Origin: Verrucomicrobiales bacterium
GTDB taxonomy: Bacteria; Verrucomicrobiota; Verrucomicrobiia; Limisphaerales; CAIMTB01
Assembly (NCBI GenBank): GCA_016795425.1
Contig: JAEUHG010000131.1
Coordinates: 84,884 to 148,883, forward strand
Reading direction: 5' to 3'
DNA length: 64,000 nucleotides
In this document: piece by piece, positions 18,503-27,018 of the stretch
Layout: the number at the start of each line of letters is the position of its first letter
Position numbering within the stretch: the first letter of the stretch is position 1
Made by a program: the position numbers and the translations under genes
The notes under the pieces: generated by a model
The model's input: the letters and a program-made list of their open reading frames with translations, nothing else
Database searches by the model: none
Told to the model about the DNA's origin: nothing

Positions 18503-19380
18503 GGCGCATGCGCGCGGGCTCCCCGCAGGCTTCCATCATCATCAGCACCTACAATTGGCCCGCAGCCTTGAGCCTGGTGCTGCGCTCGGCCCTGTCGCAA
18601 TCGGAGAGCGACTTCGAACTGATCATCGCCGATGACGGTTCGAAACCGGAGACGGCGGAGGCGGTGGCGTCGACCCTGGCCGGATCGCCGATCCCGTGGT
18701 GCCATGTACGGCAGGAGGACACCGGTTTCCGGCAGTCCCGCGTGCGCAACCTGGGCGTTCGCCATGCCCGTGGAACCCTGCTCATATTCGTCGACCACGA
18801 CGTGTTGCTGCACCGGGATTTCGTGGCGGACCACCTGCGGTTCAATCGGCCGGAAACGTTCCTCGTCGGGAAGCGGTGCTTCCTGCCGGCCGCCGAATCC
18901 GAACGTCTGATCGCGGCTGGACGACTCGAAGGATCCTGGTGGCCAGCGGCGTGGATGGCGGGCCTGGAGAACCGAAAGAACGCGGTCCACCTGCCGATGA
19001 TTGGCTCGTGGCTGGCGCGTCCCAAAACCTTCCAGACCGCGCTGCGCGGCTGCAATCTTTCGGCGCGCCGCGAGGATTTCCTGCGTGTCGACGGTTTCGA
19101 CGAACTCTATGACGGCGTCTGGGGCCGCGAGGACTCGGATTTCTGTTATCGCCTGTTCCACACCGGGCGGCGCTGCCGGAATCTGTGGTTCGCGGGGCTG
19201 CAGGCGCATCTGCACCATCGCACCGTGAAACGCACCCAACGGGATCATCTCGACGACGAGTTGGACCGCATGCGCGCCGAGCGCCGCGAACGCGCCGTGC
19301 GTGGCTTCTCCCAAATGGACGGCGAAGGCCGCATCGTCGCGTGCTCGGCGGAATTCAGGGAGCAGACGGCGACGGGATAG
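18499..19380 (+). CDS. Glycosyltransferase family 2
   Basis: A 293-aa GT-A enzyme. 'ASIIISTYNWPAALSLVL' opens the nucleotide-binding fold, 'LIIADDGS' is the first acidic site, and 'LLIFVDHDVLLH' carries the DxD-like metal site (DHD). 'RGCNLSARREDFLRVDGFDE' and 'WGREDSDFCYRLF' fit the acceptor region and catalytic 'ED'. The end is basic and helical with no membrane helix. The ATGA overlap with the GT9 gene supports a shared role in lipopolysaccharide or exopolysaccharide synthesis. The specific sugar is unknown. Confidence 0.88.
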   Translation: MRRMRAGSPQASIIISTYNWPAALSLVLRSALSQSESDFELIIADDGSKPETAEAVASTLAGSPIPWCHVRQEDTGFRQSRVRNLGVRHARGTLLIFVDHDVLLHRDFVADHLRFNRPETFLVGKRCFLPAAESERLIAAGRLEGSWWPAAWMAGLENRKNAVHLPMIGSWLARPKTFQTALRGCNLSARREDFLRVDGFDELYDGVWGREDSDFCYRLFHTGRRCRNLWFAGLQAHLHHRTVKRTQRDHLDDELDRMRAERRERAVRGFSQMDGEGRIVACSAEFREQTATG

Positions 19381-19394
19381 GTGGTGGAGCAGCG

Positions 19395-19517
19395 GTGGCG
19401 AAGCAGCGAGCCGGCGATATAGCGGACACCGTCTTCATCAATGCCACCGTCATCACCATCCATAACGCCTCGCCGCGGGCCGAAGCCTCAGCAGTCAAGG
19501 AGGGCAACATTCATGTG
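19395..19517 (+). pseudogene. Relic of a YtcJ-like amidohydrolase N-terminus
   Basis: Between two convergent genes one plus-strand frame reads ADTVFINATVITIHNASPRA and continues EASAVKEGN. This is the standard opening of YtcJ-type exported amidohydrolases ('ADxxxxNAxVxTxDxxxPRAEAxAVxxGxI'). The similarity stops at about 19517, where the expected 'VAVG' and HxH barrel are missing and the frame runs into the acyltransferase gene on the other strand. It looks like a truncated remnant of some 40 codons left after deletion. Confidence 0.6.
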
Positions 19518-19542
19518 ACGGTGTTGGCGCCACCCGCCGGAA

Positions 19543-20394
19543 CTACCGCCGGTCCCCCGTGGATATTCGTCGAGTTGCCTCCACACCGAGGTTCTCCCAG
19601 GTCGTTCCGGCATCCAAAGCGCGCAAGTGCCCGGCCATATCCCGGTAAACACGGTCACTTAGTTCCCCAGGGTTCTCGTCGGGTTTCATCAGAATAGGTT
19701 CGAGAAACCGAATCCGATAACGGTTTGGTCGGACGGGAAAGAAGCTGCCCGGCAGTTTGGCCATGAAGGGTTCGGTGGAGTGAATCAGGATCGGCACCAC
19801 CGGCACTCCCGATTCCACCGCCAGGTCGAAGGCCAGTCGATTGAACCGCTGCAACCGGCCGTTGCGCGCCCGCGTTCCCTCGGGGAACACCAGCAACCGG
19901 CGCCCCTGGGCCAGCAGCCGCCGGCTCTTCTCCACCGAAGCCGCCACCGATTGCACCGAGTTCCGGTCCACGCTCACCAAGTCAAAATGCCGCGCCAACA
20001 TCGCGTACATCGGCTGTTTGGTGTCCCGCGCCTTGATCACCACGCCGGTTCCCGGCGCCAATCCAAGCAGCAGCAGACCGTCCATGAACCCGCGATGGTT
20101 GGCGACCCACACCGAGGGCCCGATCGAAACCGCCTGCTCCAATCCCTGAATCTCCGTTACCCGGTAGATCCCCAGCAACGGCAACCAACCCCGCGTGAAG
20201 AAAGCCAGGAACCGGTGCGTTACCGTGCGCAAAACCTGGTGCCGTCGACGGGGAAACGGCGCCAGCACCACGAGCAGCGGAATCCCTGCGACGACGAAGA
20301 TGACCGTCGACAGGAAGTAGCTGGCGTATCCCGCGCAGAACCGCAGCACCACCCACGGATGGCGCAGCATCAACCCGCCCATGCTCATGCTCAT
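19543..20394 (-). CDS. PlsC-like 1-acylglycerol-phosphate/lysophospholipid acyltransferase
   Basis: A 283-aa protein with N-terminal hydrophobic helices (FCAGYASYFLSTVIFVVAGIP). The PlsC motifs follow: 'VANHRGFMDGLLLL' (HxxxxD variant), 'SVDRNS', 'LLVFPEGTRARNG' (FPEGTR) and 'VPVVPILIHST'. It transfers an acyl group from acyl-ACP or acyl-CoA at the inner membrane. In aryl-polyene clusters such acyltransferases are thought to attach the polyene chain to a lipid anchor. The start at 20394 gives an ATGA overlap with the preceding gene; the upstream frame extension is Gly/Arg-rich and unlikely. It is the last gene of operon B. Confidence 0.87.
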   Translation of the reverse strand: MSMSMGGLMLRHPWVVLRFCAGYASYFLSTVIFVVAGIPLLVVLAPFPRRRHQVLRTVTHRFLAFFTRGWLPLLGIYRVTEIQGLEQAVSIGPSVWVANHRGFMDGLLLLGLAPGTGVVIKARDTKQPMYAMLARHFDLVSVDRNSVQSVAASVEKSRRLLAQGRRLLVFPEGTRARNGRLQRFNRLAFDLAVESGVPVVPILIHSTEPFMAKLPGSFFPVRPNRYRIRFLEPILMKPDENPGELSDRVYRDMAGHLRALDAGTTWENLGVEATRRISTGDRR

Positions 20395-22070
20395 GGAGCG
20401 GCGGCCGCCTTGGCCGCCAATTCCTCTATCTTGCGACGCTCGTTGCCCATCGCCGGTCTCCCCGTCAGAGCCCGCTCGCAAGCCTCCAACGTCCGCGCCC
20501 GATCGCCGCCCGCCCACCAAGTCTCCGCCATCAACCAGGCGTTCTGGTAGAATCCCGGATTGCTCTTCTCCGCCTCCTCGGCACACGCCCTGGCCCGTTC
20601 GAAATCCCCTGACTTCAAAGCGCGCCAACCTTCCGACAGCTTGGCCAACGCCTCGCGATAGCGGCGGTGCTCGCCCGAGGCCAGCATCGGATCCTCCGGC
20701 AGAATCCGTTCTGGCATTCGTCGCTCCGGCTGCCCCACGTCAAAGGCGATGTAGCGACCCAGCTGATGCGGCGGCGACGAGGCCCACAAGATTCCGTCGG
20801 TCAGATCCATGATCACCGAATGTGTGGCGATGAGCGGGTTCAGCGACGACCGATGCCCGTTCCCCGCGAACGCGCCCCCCGGCAATTTGCGGTCGCGCAG
20901 AATCACCGCCGTTCGCGCCGCATTCACCACACCGCCGTCCTCCCGCAGGAGTTCGGTCAGCCGATCGAACCGCGCCACCGAAGTATCGGTGTCTCGATAG
21001 GATAGGTTGATCGGATCGGCCGCCAGTTCGGTGGTGAGGTAATGATTGGCGCATACCAGCGTCTCGTCCGTCGTTGCCGGCTCCCGCACCGCCATGCGTT
21101 CCGGTGTCTTCTCCACCACCACAAATCTCCCGTCGGTCCGGCTGCCGACAAGGAACAACGCCGACACGAAGACCTGCCGACGACGGATGATTTCCACGGC
21201 TTCCTCGATGGAGCGCGCTTCCTGCAGCACCTCGCGCGCCACCAGGCAGGTGGGGGTCGCGGCCGAACCCGGCAGGTGCGACGGCGCGCCATTCAGGGTC
21301 ACCGAGATCCCGGCGCGGTTCATTCCCGAGACGCAACCGGCCATGCCCGCCCAGGCCAGGGACACGAAGGGAATCCCGCGGTCAGGCTCACAGAAGATAA
21401 CCACGCGATCCTCGTCGAACACCGGATCCGCCTCCCAATCGAAGTTGCGCCCGGTGAGCAGATGCCCGCCAGCTGAGCGTGATCCCCAGACCCCGAACGA
21501 CGTGCAGCCTCCTCGAAGAAGCGGGCTGTTCATCAGCATGTACGAGATATCCTGCGCCCCGTGATAGTTCACGATCCGATTGAAGTACGGTCCCATCTCG
21601 GGATGCCGATCCGGGCAGCCGCTGGCGATGCCAAACATTTCCATCTGCAGGTCGGGACTGATATGCGGCAGCTGGTTGCGGTTCTTGTAGGTGACCACGA
21701 ACTTCAGCAGGAATTGCGTCCAGCGGTAGGGCGCCACACGCTGCATCAGTTGCCGGACGGATTCCTCCTGGCGATGGATCCATCGCTGGGTCAACACGCC
21801 ATTGGCATAGCCCATTTCGAAGGGCGTGCCGGCCAGGTAGAGCACGGTCAATCCGTCGCGTGTCTCGCGCCAACTGCGACCCAGCACCTCCCGATCCCCG
21901 CGTGATTCGGGTGTGAGCCGCGTGATTGCCGGCAATTCCCCCAAGGCCGGCGGACGCGCCACCCAATACGCCATCAGGCCCAGCATCGTGACCCAAACAA
22001 GCCCGACCAACACTCCCAGGATCAATGCCGCCCGACCCGCGCGTCGCAGCCATTTTTGCCAGGTCTTCAC
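20391..22070 (-). CDS. C45-type autoproteolytic acyltransferase/hydrolase with C-terminal TPR
   Basis: A 559-aa protein anchored by one N-terminal helix (AALILGVLVGLVWVTMLGLM). The catalytic part resembles the penicillin acyltransferase (AAT, peptidase C45) group. It has 'PFEMGYANG' early and 'RGGCTSFGVWG', whose Cys is the likely N-terminal nucleophile after self-cleavage. Next come 'LLTGRNFDW' and 'AGMAGCVSGMNRAGISVTLN'. The last 90 residues form TPR-like helices. Family members transfer or hydrolyse acyl groups on amines. Here it may act on the polyene conjugate in the periplasm, which is inference. I chose GTG 22070 because it overlaps the upstream stop as GTGA; an ATG at 22109 is the alternative. 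Confidence 0.75.
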   Translation of the reverse strand: MKTWQKWLRRAGRAALILGVLVGLVWVTMLGLMAYWVARPPALGELPAITRLTPESRGDREVLGRSWRETRDGLTVLYLAGTPFEMGYANGVLTQRWIHRQEESVRQLMQRVAPYRWTQFLLKFVVTYKNRNQLPHISPDLQMEMFGIASGCPDRHPEMGPYFNRIVNYHGAQDISYMLMNSPLLRGGCTSFGVWGSRSAGGHLLTGRNFDWEADPVFDEDRVVIFCEPDRGIPFVSLAWAGMAGCVSGMNRAGISVTLNGAPSHLPGSAATPTCLVAREVLQEARSIEEAVEIIRRRQVFVSALFLVGSRTDGRFVVVEKTPERMAVREPATTDETLVCANHYLTTELAADPINLSYRDTDTSVARFDRLTELLREDGGVVNAARTAVILRDRKLPGGAFAGNGHRSSLNPLIATHSVIMDLTDGILWASSPPHQLGRYIAFDVGQPERRMPERILPEDPMLASGEHRRYREALAKLSEGWRALKSGDFERARACAEEAEKSNPGFYQNAWLMAETWWAGGDRARTLEACERALTGRPAMGNERRKIEELAAKAAAAP

Positions 22071-22816
22071 CGACGACCTCCAACCTCGCCGGAACCATCG
22101 ATGCGCCATTCCGCCGCCTGCAACGAAAGATGGTAGGCTTCGGCCGAAACCTCGAAGGCGCTTGGAAGTTCCTGCGCCGACCCGCTGACTTGCCGATAGC
22201 GCGCCACGCGGGCGTGGTACAAGCGCCGGCCGTTCCGCGACATCTCCACCGCCTCCCAACGATCACCCTCGGGGGTGAAGGCATAACGCAACATCAGCCC
22301 GGTGGTATCAGGCCCAGCCTGCAACACCACCGATCCATCGGCCAACCGACCGCCGTACGCCAAATGGCGAGGCGTGGCGAAAAGAACCTGCAAATCCCGC
22401 GCCACATAGTCTCGACTCCACTGCTCGCGCAGCAGCGGTGTCACTTTCCGAACCTCGCAGGCGCCATCCTCACCGAGCCGGAGGTCCGTCACGACCCCTA
22501 ACGCGCTGACCACCGCCAGATGAAGTCCCTCACCCGGCCTCGCCGTCAGCACCCCATCACAGGTGAATTGTCGTCGCCCGACGGTCACCACCGCTCGTTG
22601 CACGCACCGGTAACCGGCTGGATAGCGATTGGCCAAAGCCTCGCGCGCCTTCACTGCCACCGACAGTTCGGTCACGCGTTCCCCTTGGGCTTCGACGGAC
22701 CAGGCCGCTGATCGAGACGGGGACGTGGCGCAGCCAGAGCCGGCCCAAAGAACCGCCGACAGTGCCGCGACTGCCAACCCCACCCGCTTTCCGACGCTTC
22801 TGCAGTGGCTTCCCAT
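22067..22816 (-). CDS. DUF3261 lipoprotein of the aryl-polyene cluster
   Basis: A 249-aa protein whose signal peptide ends in a lipobox-like 'WAGSGC', with Cys29 as the likely lipidated residue. The mature beta-rich domain includes 'FTCDGVLTARPGEGLHLAVV' and 'LGEDGACEV', as in DUF3261 proteins that accompany LolA-like and MMPL genes in aryl-polyene and flexirubin clusters. It is probably attached to the outer membrane and helps receive the pigment-lipid. It begins 2 bp after the LolA-like gene ends. Confidence 0.75.
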   Translation of the reverse strand: MGSHCRSVGKRVGLAVAALSAVLWAGSGCATSPSRSAAWSVEAQGERVTELSVAVKAREALANRYPAGYRCVQRAVVTVGRRQFTCDGVLTARPGEGLHLAVVSALGVVTDLRLGEDGACEVRKVTPLLREQWSRDYVARDLQVLFATPRHLAYGGRLADGSVVLQAGPDTTGLMLRYAFTPEGDRWEAVEMSRNGRRLYHARVARYRQVSGSAQELPSAFEVSAEAYHLSLQAAEWRIDGSGEVGGRR

Positions 22817-22817
22817 T

Positions 22818-23537
22818 CTATGGCCGGGTGCTCGAATTCGGCGCCGTGACGGCGTCGCGGATGCTCGCGATATCGATCGGGTTCCTCAGGTCAAAGGTTC
22901 GCTCAGGCAGGATGCCGTTGATCACTTGGTCCTCGAATCGAATCTCGGTGTAATCCCCGCCCGTCTCCCGAAGAACAACCCGGCGCGTCCCCTTCATGTC
23001 GGCGGACACATGAACCTCGATTGACGCCATCATCTTCCGGATCTTTTCGTTCTGCGGAATCAGCACGATCTTCGGCCCGTCGGCCTCCGAAGTCACCGTG
23101 GCCGAATACCCGCGGCGATCCGAGGCGAAGTTGCCCTCCATCACACCGGCGATCTGCGACAGGACCTGTTCCAAGGCGATGGAAAGTCCCAGGTCCAACT
23201 TCTTCCACCGGTCATCCGACCACTCGAACTGGGCCACACCGTTGCCGTCGGAAACCAGGATCGAGCGATAGGGGATCGTCGTCTCCCAGCGCACGCGACC
23301 CGGACGCAGGAAGCACAGGTAACCTTCCGATCGCAGCGGTTCCTGGAACAAAGCCAGGTGACGATCCTGCACAAAGCGGCAGAAGATGGTCCGCGCACCC
23401 GCCATCGCCTGGCTGATGTCATTCCGAGTGACCGACGCAGCGTCACGGGTCGGCGATGGCTCATCCGCCGCCACTGCACCGAGCACCACGGCCCCTATCA
23501 GCAATCCCGCCTTCCGCCGACTCACAGTTATTGCCAT
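22818..23537 (-). CDS. LolA-like periplasmic lipid/lipoprotein carrier
   Basis: A 239-aa protein with a signal peptide (RRKAGLLIGAVVLGAVAA) followed by a LolA fold. 'ARTIFCRFVQDRHLALFQEP' corresponds to the family's 'F.Q.r' start, 'GYLCFLRPGRVRWETTIPY' to the hydrophobic beta-sheet, and 'LIPQNEKIRKMMASIEVHV' and 'EIRFEDQVINGILPERTFD' to the C-terminal strands. Housekeeping LolA genes are rarely beside DUF3261, so this copy likely serves the polyene cluster by carrying a hydrophobic product across the periplasm. The ATG at 23537 overlaps the end of the deacetylase gene by 10 bp. Confidence 0.82.
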   Translation of the reverse strand: MAITVSRRKAGLLIGAVVLGAVAADEPSPTRDAASVTRNDISQAMAGARTIFCRFVQDRHLALFQEPLRSEGYLCFLRPGRVRWETTIPYRSILVSDGNGVAQFEWSDDRWKKLDLGLSIALEQVLSQIAGVMEGNFASDRRGYSATVTSEADGPKIVLIPQNEKIRKMMASIEVHVSADMKGTRRVVLRETGGDYTEIRFEDQVINGILPERTFDLRNPIDIASIRDAVTAPNSSTRP

Positions 23538-24334
23538 GGGCCGTCCTTTGCCAAGTCGTCCAAACGCACGCATTCGTAGCCCTCCGCCTTCAAGCGGTCC
23601 AACGCAATCGCCACCACCGCCAAGAGTCGCTCACGGGGCACGCCATAGTCGTGCAGCAGAAGAATGGCACCGGGCTTCAATCGGTGTAACAAGCGTCCGG
23701 CGATGGCCTCGGGTGTATCGGGCCGGCGGTCCAATCCCCGCGCTGAGTACCCGGTCACCGTCAACCCCAGTTCCTTGGCCACGCGGTACACCCGTTGATT
23801 GGTCAGGCCCATCGGCGGCCGGAAAAAGCGCGGAACGTACCCTGTCGCTTCCCGCACCGTTTCCTGCGCACGCGTCAGATCGTCGTGCAGTCGCGCCATG
23901 CCAAACACGTTGGTCCAGGGATTGTGGTCATGCGAATGATTCTCCAACTGGTGCCCCTCGGTGACGATCCGTTTCGCCAGGGCGGCACGCTCCCCAACGC
24001 GGGCGCCGACGCAGAAAAACGTCGCGTGCACCCCATGACGCGCCAGCAACTCCAACAACGCGGGGGTGTTGTCCGGATCCGGTCCGTCGTCAAACGTGAG
24101 CGCGACCACGCGCCGTTTCGTATCCACCCGACACAACGGATTTCCGAACATCCGCCAACTGGGGAACGACACTCCCAGTCCGAGGCAGGTTCCTGCGGCG
24201 AGACAAACTCCAGAGAGCCAAATCCAGCGGGTCACACCCGCGACGTTCACCGTGATCAACCCGATGGCCAGCCCGGTGGCCAACAGGAGCCCGTGGAATC
24301 GTGTCAGGTGCGCAGGCACGTGACCCCCTTGCAT
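23528..24334 (-). CDS. Polysaccharide deacetylase (NodB homology, CE4)
   Basis: A protein of about 268 aa with two N-terminal hydrophobic segments (LLLATGLAIGLITVNVAGV; WIWLSGVCLAAGTCLGLGV) and a NodB domain. The metal and catalytic motifs are all present: 'ALTFDDGPDP', 'HATFFCVG', 'LENHSHDH' (HxxxH), 'RFFRPPMG' and 'LLLHDYG'. It should remove N-acetyl or similar groups from a sugar polymer or glycoconjugate at the membrane outer face. Deacetylases are not a core part of described aryl-polyene clusters. ATG 24334 overlaps the ketosynthase gene by 31 bp; GTG 24319 has a GGGGG run 4 nt upstream and may be the true start. Confidence 0.82.
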   Translation of the reverse strand: MQGGHVPAHLTRFHGLLLATGLAIGLITVNVAGVTRWIWLSGVCLAAGTCLGLGVSFPSWRMFGNPLCRVDTKRRVVALTFDDGPDPDNTPALLELLARHGVHATFFCVGARVGERAALAKRIVTEGHQLENHSHDHNPWTNVFGMARLHDDLTRAQETVREATGYVPRFFRPPMGLTNQRVYRVAKELGLTVTGYSARGLDRRPDTPEAIAGRLLHRLKPGAILLLHDYGVPRERLLAVVAIALDRLKAEGYECVRLDDLAKDGPWQ

Positions 24335-26724
24335 CCCCACGACGACATCGTGTGGAGCACCACCGTTCGGCATGGTCGACCGCTCTCCCAGGCATCGCCC
24401 GCCACGCAGCACGCCGGATCCACCCGCCCTGCCACCAATCCGGTCGCCACCATGAACCCAAAGCCCGATGCGGTATGAAACTCCCCGCACCCCTGCTTGT
24501 AGCGCCCCTTCGGAGTCGACCGCCCCACGCGCCGTGTCCACGCCTCATGCACCGATGCGTACGCCGAATCCATCGGGTCCCACCCATTCGCACCGGTCAG
24601 CCAAAGGTCCACATCGCCCGGCGCGATCTCGGCTGATTCCAAGGCCTCCTCGACCCAGCGTGCTTCGGCCTCGGCATCCAGCCGTTCTCCCGACTTCCAT
24701 GGCATTCGCCCCAAACGCAATCCCTCGACCGACGCCAACCGTGCGGCTCCCGGCGAAGGGGACGCCAACGCGACCATCACAGCACCCTCGCCTGCCGGCA
24801 TGCGCCCCCCCCACGGTGGCCTCAACCCCAGTCCATTCCTGGCTCGAGGCGCACTCGTCGCCTTGTCCCACCAACCCCACCGCGCGCCCACCGCAAGGGC
24901 ATGCGGACTCAGTTCATCGGCGGCGCCCACCAACGCCACGTCGTTCCCACACCGCGCCAACCGGCGGATCCCGTGCCCTAGAGCCGCTTCGAACGACACC
25001 TCGCGCTGCACCGTTGTGACGTTAGGCCCCATGATCCCCAGTTCAATCGCCACCTGGGATGCCAGCGAGTTGTGCACCGAGTTCGTGAAAAAAGTGGGCC
25101 GCGGCGCGCGCTCGTCGTTGGCAATCAAGTTCTCGACGAAGGCCATGGTGTCATTCAGCGCCCCCAGCCCCGTTCCCACGGAAAGGCTCGTGCGTTCCGG
25201 CGTCCAACTGCGTCGAAACTCGGGCGTGGCCACCTGGTAGGTCGCCGCGAGGATCATCTGCTGAATCCGACTCCACCGTCGGCGTCGTGTCGGGTCGGGG
25301 AAACACCCCGCGTCGATCTCCCCACAGGCAAGAGCGGGAACGCGCATCGGAGGTGACAAAAGGGGCACCTCGATCTCGGTGCTCGAAGCACCGCCACCTC
25401 CCAACGCGCCCCACACCGCGTCCATTCCGTGTCCCACCGGACTGATCACTCCCAATGCCAGAATCGCCATCGGCTGCCGACGCGGTTTCGTGGACACCCC
25501 GGAAGTCATCTTGCCTGGGTCGGTTGGTGGGCCGGCTTTGGAGAACACCAGTGCCACATTATTGCCTCCGAAGCCGAAGCTATTGCTCAGGACTCGCGTT
25601 ATCGCCCTGGGTTCAAACGAACGCGCCGGCTCGAGGTTCAATTCCGGGTCCGCCACCTGGAACCCTGGATTTCCCGGGGTCGCCTGCCTTATCAGGCTCT
25701 GGACGCACAGGACGGCCTTGATGGCGCCACTGGCCGCCAGCGTATGCCCGAAGAACCGTTTCACAGACGCCACCGGCGGCAGCGTCTCGCCGAGAACCCG
25801 GTGTAACGCGCGCGCCTCCATGGCATCGTTGTCGCGGGTCCCGGTTCCGTGTGCGCTGATGAAATCGATCGGCTCGGCCCCGTGGATTCCATCGACGGCG
25901 CCACGAAGTGCCCGCGCCGCGCCCAGGCCTTCCGGGTGCGGAGCGGTCGCATGGTGGGCATCGCAACTGGCGGACCAACCCTCCAATTTCGCCAGGATCC
26001 GCGCGCCTCTCGCCCAGGCAGTCTCGGCCGCCTCCAGGATGAGAACCGCCGCGCCCTCCCCCAGACTGATGCCAGCCCGTCGATGGTCAAAGGGTCGGCA
26101 GCCATCCGGATCCAGAAGCAGCAGGGAACCGAACCCGTTTAGCGTAAGCCGGGACAGGGAATCGGCGGCTCCCACCATCACCAGGTCAACGTCACCGTTC
26201 TCGATGAGTTCCGCTCCCGTCACGATGGCCATGGCCCCCGCCGAACAGGCCGTCGAAAGCGTCAGGCACGGCCCCAGGGCGCCCGACAGCGTCGCACACA
26301 CCTCCGCGGTGCCGCTGCACTCGTGATGCCGCAGCGGAGCCCAACGCTTGCGCCTCCCTTTCAACCAACCCGCCAGCACCGCCTCCGTCCCCAGCATGCC
26401 GCCCACGGTGGCGCCCATGACCACACCCACGCGCTCCGCACGAACGCCTTGGATCGGTGTCGATAACCCAGCGTCGATGAGTGCTTCTCGGGCTGCGACC
26501 CATCCCAGTTGGTCGGATCGTGATCCGCGAAGTCCTCCCGCAAGTCCGGCCACATCGGCGCGCACCTCGCCCACGGCGTGGGCGGCGAAACGGGGCGAAG
26601 AGAAGAGAGACAACCGACCGAGTCCGACATGTTCCCCGCGAATCGCTTCCCAAACCTGCGCGATGCCGCAGCCTGCCGCGGTGATAATGCCGCGCCCGGT
26701 TATGACTGGGTTCCGCCCGGACAT
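24304..26724 (-). CDS. Fused beta-ketoacyl synthase and chain-length factor (KS-CLF) of polyene synthesis
   Basis: An 806-aa protein of two thiolase-fold units. Unit 1 (about 1-395) is a complete FabF-type ketosynthase: Cys160 in 'STACSAGA', His292 in 'SAHGTGT', His327 in 'RFFGHTLAAS'. Unit 2 (about 405-806) is a ketosynthase homologue without the catalytic triad. It carries 'TNSVHNSLASQVAI' and 'TTVQREVSFEAAL', which mark the Ketoacyl-synt_2/chain-length-factor family. In described aryl-polyene systems KS and CLF are separate proteins forming a heterodimer, so this single chain would be a built-in pair extending the polyene on ACP. Its start lies inside the ACP gene's last 25 bp. Confidence 0.85.
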   Translation of the reverse strand: MSGRNPVITGRGIITAAGCGIAQVWEAIRGEHVGLGRLSLFSSPRFAAHAVGEVRADVAGLAGGLRGSRSDQLGWVAAREALIDAGLSTPIQGVRAERVGVVMGATVGGMLGTEAVLAGWLKGRRKRWAPLRHHECSGTAEVCATLSGALGPCLTLSTACSAGAMAIVTGAELIENGDVDLVMVGAADSLSRLTLNGFGSLLLLDPDGCRPFDHRRAGISLGEGAAVLILEAAETAWARGARILAKLEGWSASCDAHHATAPHPEGLGAARALRGAVDGIHGAEPIDFISAHGTGTRDNDAMEARALHRVLGETLPPVASVKRFFGHTLAASGAIKAVLCVQSLIRQATPGNPGFQVADPELNLEPARSFEPRAITRVLSNSFGFGGNNVALVFSKAGPPTDPGKMTSGVSTKPRRQPMAILALGVISPVGHGMDAVWGALGGGGASSTEIEVPLLSPPMRVPALACGEIDAGCFPDPTRRRRWSRIQQMILAATYQVATPEFRRSWTPERTSLSVGTGLGALNDTMAFVENLIANDERAPRPTFFTNSVHNSLASQVAIELGIMGPNVTTVQREVSFEAALGHGIRRLARCGNDVALVGAADELSPHALAVGARWGWWDKATSAPRARNGLGLRPPWGGRMPAGEGAVMVALASPSPGAARLASVEGLRLGRMPWKSGERLDAEAEARWVEEALESAEIAPGDVDLWLTGANGWDPMDSAYASVHEAWTRRVGRSTPKGRYKQGCGEFHTASGFGFMVATGLVAGRVDPACCVAGDAWESGRPCRTVVLHTMSSWGCKGVTCLRT

Positions 26725-26978
26725 GGTTGCCGGTTGGCCACGATGAATTGGGCCAGGGCTCGCACCGAGGCGAAGGCCTTGTCTGCGACTCCGCGCTCCT
26801 GGATCACGATGCCGTAATCCCGTTCGAGGATGGACACGAGTTCCAGCGCGTCGATCGAATCCAGTCCCAAACCCGCCCCGAACAGGGGTGCATCGGTTTG
26901 TATGTCCTGCGGCGTCACCTTCTCCAGGCTGAAACCGGCGATGATCTTCGTCTTGATCTCGTGAATCAGATTGTCCAC
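26700..26978 (-). CDS. Acyl carrier protein
   Basis: A 92-aa four-helix carrier protein. 'GLGLDSIDALEL' holds Ser41, where 4'-phosphopantetheine is attached, and the helix after it, 'VSILERDYGIVI', is typical of aryl-polyene/flexirubin ACPs. It carries the growing chain between ketosynthase, ketoreductase and dehydratase in the cytoplasm. It is the only ACP in the cluster. The 3' end overlaps the KS-CLF gene by 25 bp, so their synthesis is probably coupled. No phosphopantetheinyl transferase is visible nearby. Confidence 0.92.
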   Translation of the reverse strand: MDNLIHEIKTKIIAGFSLEKVTPQDIQTDAPLFGAGLGLDSIDALELVSILERDYGIVIQERGVADKAFASVRALAQFIVANRQPCPGGTQS

Positions 26979-27018
26979 GGCTCGCGTGTGGGTGCTGCGT
27001 TCACGCTAACTGCCCCGC

